Below, piece by piece: positions 59,748 through 64,000 of a stretch of 64,000 nt of DNA. How positions within the stretch are numbered: the first letter of the stretch is position 1; each line of letters starts with the position of its first letter. The notes under the pieces are model-generated. The model worked only from the letters and a program-made list of their open reading frames with translations, did no database searches and was not told the DNA's origin. A program made the position numbers and the translations under genes. Origin of the DNA: Cynocephalus volans (lineage: Eukaryota > Chordata > Mammalia > Dermoptera > Cynocephalidae); contig NC_084469.1 of NCBI RefSeq assembly GCF_027409185.1, positions 78,775,918 to 78,839,917 of the forward strand. The letters are read 5' to 3'.

Positions 59748-59905
59748 ATTATTATTATTATTATTTTTTGACATATAAAAAGTTGTATGTATTTAATGTA
59801 TATATCTAGATGAGTTTGGGGATAAGTATACACCTATGAAATCATCACTACCATTGACATCATAAATATATCCATTACCTTCCAAAGTTTCCTCCCACCC
59901 CAGCT
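59748..59905 (-). mobile_element. L1 3'UTR fragment
   Basis: (ATT)n tail at 59748-59766, then 'gacatataaaaagttgtatg', 'gtatacacctatgaaatcat' and 'ataaatatatccattacctt' are an antisense L1MA/MB-type 3'UTR, strongly 5' truncated. Confidence 0.75.
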
Positions 59906-60330
59906 TGTGGTACTCTTAATAGCCCCCAAATGTTACATATGACACCGGGAAGCCCCAAATTTGTCCCAGTTTCCTAATGTTCATTCATCCCCCAAACCGT
60001 TCTTCTTCTGTCATATAAGACTCACGATCCTCAACCAGATCTCTTGTCTCCTGTTCTCTGAATATTCTCTTTAGCTCTGTACCATGAGAGCTGGCTACTC
60101 TTTGAAGACATTGCTTCCCATATTGCTTTCCAAGCGATGACTTTTTTTTTTCTTTTAAATCTGGGGCCAGAGACTGGCAATAGAACATATCCTCTTTTTT
60201 CTCCTTGCCTTTTCTAGACCATTTCCCCTCTTTTCTCCTCTACACATCAGTTCCTTTGAGATGCAGGCTGTCAGACTGCCTATCAGGATTCCCCTTTGAC
60301 AGTCACCTGTTGATGTTTGAGCCACTCCAT
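59906..60330. other. no recognised feature
   Basis: Unassigned sequence with antisense Lys/Arg/Glu-rich shadow frames. Confidence 0.5.
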
Positions 60331-60915
60331 CGCCCATTTATTGATAACTTAAACAGCTCAACAGTTCTCTCGCATAGTTACATCTCTATCATTTGGGGAA
60401 AACCCAACATCAACAAGGATGATCCATCTCACTTGGTAGCATCTCCCGTTCTCGTTTCCTTCCCTTCCAAAGGTCTTTTTCCTCCAGTACTCCCTGTTCT
60501 AGTTATTCGTTTCCATGGTATTACCCTAGATCTCTAAGTTCATACCCATGTTTTGCATTTATCTGAGACATTTTCTCCAGACCTCTCATAGCTTGTTTTT
60601 TCAGTTATTCAGGTCCTTGTTAAAGTGAAACTTCCTAGGAGAAGACTTTTGGACTACCCTATCTAAAATAACCATGCCACCCTAACCTTCACCCCTTCCT
60701 TTCTTCTTGCCCTCCTTTATTTTTATTTTTTTCACACCTCTTATTGCCATCTTGGCAATACATCATAGATGAAAGCATTTCCTGTCTCTCCGTAGGATGT
60801 GTGCCCATAGGACAAGATTTTATGTGCTTGTTCAGCACCGTGTTCCTTGCACCTAAACTCTGTCAATTCACATTAGACACTAAATAGGTATTTGAGAATA
60901 AAATATTGAACAGAT
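60331..60915 (+). mobile_element. L2 LINE 3' region
   Basis: 'ttccctccagtactccctgt'-type block near 60480, 'ggactaccctatctaaaata' at about 60650, 'acacctcttattgccatctt', 'gttcagcaccgtgttccttg' and 'gacactaaataggtatttga' follow L2 3' order in sense. The last 300 bp are clearer than the first. Confidence 0.65.
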
Positions 60916-62440
60916 TACATGTGTTTATAGCTACATATCAATTTATCATGAACACTTTCAGGCCATTAGTGAATTTTAATACCATCTCAATACTCATATG
61001 GTAACTTTGATACATTAAGAACATTCCTGGGAATAATTTTCATCAGACTTTTTATATTTCCCCACTTGAAATTTTTCTGATGTGTTCTAATTAATCCAAT
61101 CACATTCATAGCCTATCCTGAATTGCTGTGTAGATTCCTCCTGGGAACGATTTTGAAAGAGGTGTGCCATCTCCTTACAATATTTCTAGCATAAGTTTGG
61201 ATAATTAATTTTTTACTGGATGAGGGAAATTGCATAGATATCAAGGGTGAGGGAACATGGGTCATTCTTGTGAATGAGTAGATTTATTGCTTGCTTAATT
61301 CTCAAGGAAATACCTTTGGCTCCTTCTTAAACTATGGGTCAATAGCTTTTCCTGTGTTTATGTAGTAGCTTTATTCATGGGCCTGATATTTGGCCCCTTC
61401 TGCAGAGTTCTGAGATTCTGCATCAGAAAAAATGCTCTGCTTTGTGTATAAAGATGATCTGTCGACCTGCCCGCCACGGGGCCGCCTGCTGAGCTGTTTC
61501 AACAGAGGTGGAGCTTTTTAATTTTTAAAAAAATTTTTCTAAGACATTAGTAATTCTTGTCTGATTTTTTCTTCAGATCAGTGGCCTGGGTTTGGGAGAT
61601 GTCTGGCAGTATCCAAAGACACAGACCAAAGTTAAAGAAAAGACTTTCCCCTTGTGTAAACCTAATTAAACTTTATATAGACTTCGGCCTCATTAACTTC
61701 TTTTTCTGAGCAATTCTATAGCACACTCCCAAGGTTAAGAAGCATGGCTGAAGGCCTTCCCTAAGGTAAGTTCCTCCAAAAACTTAATTTTATATTTGGA
61801 GAAAACGACAGTCTCTGAACTTGAGTAAGAAGAGTTTTCCCTGTAGTTTGTCACTGTCCATGTTCAATAAATGCTAAAGAATTGATTGAATGAATAATGG
61901 GAGATAAATTGGAGGCTAGAAAAGAGCACGTTTTATTTTTTTTTTAACTAGAAGAGAATATTCTTATGTTCCTGGGGACTTTTCTTGGTAGAAGTTTTAA
62001 AAATTCAGACCAGGAAACTCTGTGCCTTAAACATTAATCACTGGCCTGGTGAGGGAGATAAGATATTGATAGCACAAATTCACATAAGTGTAAGAGGGAA
62101 AATACATGAGTATTAGCGCTCCCCAGCCCCATTATTACTCTGAAAGGAAGAGAAAATGACTTACTGAAGCAGAGAAAGTGACCAGAGACGATAAAGAGCC
62201 AAGTTGGGGATGTTTTTCATAGAAACTGTTTGGTATGTGAAGTATTGAACACGAGAAATAGAAGAGAAGAGAATTTTTTAAAAACGTGAAGTTTGGTGGT
62301 TTTCTTCATTTTGTACTTTCCTAAGAGTGTGTACTAATAATATAAGTTATTTTTGGACATTTTTTCTAGTACTGTTATTTTATTGAATGTTTTATGTCAC
62401 TTGCCTGAAATGCCCCGTCACCAAAGCTGTAATGGAGGGA
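60916..62440. other. mostly unassigned; short L2 end at 61855
   Basis: 'tccatgttcaataaatgcta' at 61858-61877 resembles an L2 terminus. A CpG-rich patch 'cccgccacggggccgcctgc' lies at 61470-61489 in otherwise AT-rich DNA; I cannot assign it. Confidence 0.45.
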
Positions 62441-62640
62441 TGGTCATTCAGGCTGGCTCTGGATAGTTAAGTGATTAGACAGAGAGCTGACTTATTATCT
62501 GGGGGATCAGAGAAGGCTTCCTGGAAGGGACAGTATTTTACCCAGGCCTTGAAGGATGGGTGGTAAGTGGGTCAACAGAACTGAGGAAGAGTTTCCAGAT
62601 GGGGCCGTTTAAAGTGACTAAGATGGCAGAGATCAGGGAG
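62441..62640 (+). mobile_element. L2 fragment
   Basis: 'gggggatcagagaaggcttc', 'ctggaagggacagtatttta' and 'caggccttgaaggatgggtg' are the L2 'aggaaggcttcctggaggag...cttgaaggatg' region in sense. Confidence 0.8.
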
Positions 62641-62715
62641 CAATGAGGAGCTCAGTGTGGCTGGAATTTTTTGCCTGAAATATGTCCTTCCTATCTGACC
62701 ACCGTCCACCCCAAC

Positions 62716-62848
62716 ACACACGCACGCACACACGCACGCACGCACGCACACGCACACACACGCACGCACACACACACACACACGCGCACGCACGTACACA
62801 CGCACGCACGCGCACGCACGCGCACGCACGCGGACACACACACCTATA
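62716..62848. repeat. (CACG/CA)n alternating purine-pyrimidine tract
   Basis: About 130 bp of CA interspersed with CG steps (CACG, CGCG), almost wholly alternating pyrimidine-purine. CpGs are dense although methylation usually erodes them. His/Thr/Arg and Cys/Val/Arg open frames across it are artefacts. Confidence 0.97.
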
Positions 62849-63125
62849 CCTGGTGAGCTCTTACTCATCTGCTAAGTCTCAGTTTAGACCTCGCTCCGTC
62901 AGAGAAGCTTTCCCTGATTCCTCTTCTCACAGTACTATGTGAGGGGCTCCTGATATGCACTCGGGGGGACCCAGGGCTTCTATTATCAGAGCCCTCCTCA
63001 TAAATAAGATAAGCACCCACTGAATCTCCCATCTCCAGGAGGACAGCCGCCTCTTGCCTGTCCTCATTTTACCCGGCATCTATCATAGCACCAGAAACAC
63101 CATAAGTGCTTAATAATTGTTTTAT
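62849..63125 (+). mobile_element. L2 3' end
   Basis: 'taagtctcagtttagacctc', 'gtcagagaagctttccctga', 'ctgtcctcattttacccggc' and 'catcatagcaccagaaaca'-like blocks to 'cataagtgcttaataattgt' are the L2 3' region in sense. Confidence 0.75.
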
Positions 63126-64000
63126 CCCCATAAATAATTACATGAGGCAAAGAGATAGAGATAGATTGAGAAAGGGGTGGGGGTATGGGGGCGGGGAGGA
63201 GTAAAGGATACTTTCTGAAAAATCCTGGAAGACGTGGCACGGACGACACTGGTCTTCTTCGACGCCTTACCTGCCAGATGAGCTGATTATTCAATCATAA
63301 GCTACTACTGTTGAAGGGAGTCTTGAGAAATACCGTAATCAACCCTTCATTGTAGCAGACATTTGAGAAAGATGGTGCTGGCTGGACTACTCTTCATTCA
63401 TTGCCACTTTGGTGTACATTCCCCTGTTCCATGTGGCCACCTTACAAAGAAAAAAATGGGGCATGGTTTTTATTTAAGAACCAGAAGTTTGCAATATGAG
63501 ATGCAAAAATACTGAAAAAAAAAAAAAAATCATGGCTAAAACGTCATGCCCTGAAGCATAGCTAAGTCTCACAGAACTGACAGAATTCATTTGCTTGGAA
63601 ATATTAAATATAGAATCCAGTCAGCAAACTCCCCTCGCTTCTTTCTCCAAAGTCTATTGTCACTGTTGTCAATCACAGCTGCTCTGTCTCTCACCCACTC
63701 GCATTTATATTGAATGCACCTGTATGACTTTAAGGTACAAGGAGCTATAATAATAGGGGATTTGGAGAAACGTTTTTCTCCCACTGAATATATAAACCCA
63801 ATAAAATATTGGCTTAAAATAACAGACTGAGGAGTGATGAATATATTAATCCTATTGGTGAATATATTAATCATGTCTACAAAAAGAAGTGTTGTTTTAA
63901 TTTTCTTGTGAGTTATAAGAGCAAAAGAACTTGGGACTTTATTGGAATGTCCATGTTTATTCTTCCAACACTACTGTACCACGATAGGCTCTTAGGTGCA
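63126..64000. other. no recognised feature
   Basis: Unassigned to the window end. A-run at 63516-63530. The 95-residue antisense frame at 63587-63874 shows no domain character. Confidence 0.5.

Noticed and set aside
62572..62942. His/Thr/Arg and Cys/Val/Arg repeat proteins on both strands
   Set aside because: Translation of the CACG microsatellite.

Overview
This is a 64 kb window of AT-rich, repeat-dense placental-mammal nuclear DNA. I found no supportable protein-coding exon, no functional RNA gene and no CpG island. Essentially every open frame over 100 codons is a microsatellite translation, a decayed L1 reading frame or chance. The DNA is therefore intergenic or deep-intronic, and its content is a layered record of mobile-element insertion.

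Organism: the ancient layer (MIR, L2, MER20, MLT1-like LTRs, L1ME/L1MC-like L1) is common to placental mammals. The younger layer is more telling. Four SINEs (6354-6438, 9419-9513, 27717-27883, 48669-48797) have heads related to tRNA-Ile, two as monomers and two with an added partial second unit and CpG-rich bodies. tRNA-Ile-derived (CYN) SINEs are known from colugos (Dermoptera), so a colugo such as Galeopterus is my best guess. That is an inference from recall, not from a database match.

Layout: 0-7 kb holds an LTR-like repeat, MER20, MIRs and the 5'UTR/ORF1 part of an old L1. 7.2-10.1 kb carries two L1 3' regions in the same orientation, one with a SINE inserted. 10.4-15 kb holds LTR, L2 and MIR remnants. 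15.0-23.7 kb is one long old antisense L1, split by a short L1 3'UTR insertion and by a roughly 4.1 kb younger L1 that ends near the ORF2 start. 25.8-26.4 kb is a small L1 with a twin-priming inversion and matching target-site duplications. 27.7-35.4 kb mixes SINE, L1, L2, MaLR-type LTR and MIR. 37.5-40.5 kb has an L1ME-like fragment holding a compound tetranucleotide microsatellite, followed by three LTR-like blocks. 41-49 kb is mostly unrecognised sequence with microsatellites. At 49.7 kb sits a perfect 81-nt copy of the U6 snRNA 5' part with a 20-bp target-site duplication, and at 50.15 kb a mariner-like MITE. From 50.76 to 54.58 kb there is a large inverted duplication. 56-64 kb holds MIR, L2 and an L1 3'UTR plus CA, GT and CACG repeats.

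The most interesting structure is the inverted duplication. Its arms (about 0.6-0.7 kb, separated by about 2.5 kb) contain a 331-bp core with only two mismatches and no indels. Immediately outside the core the arms differ at about 13-20% of positions and carry indels. That pattern is what gene conversion between inverted repeats would leave.
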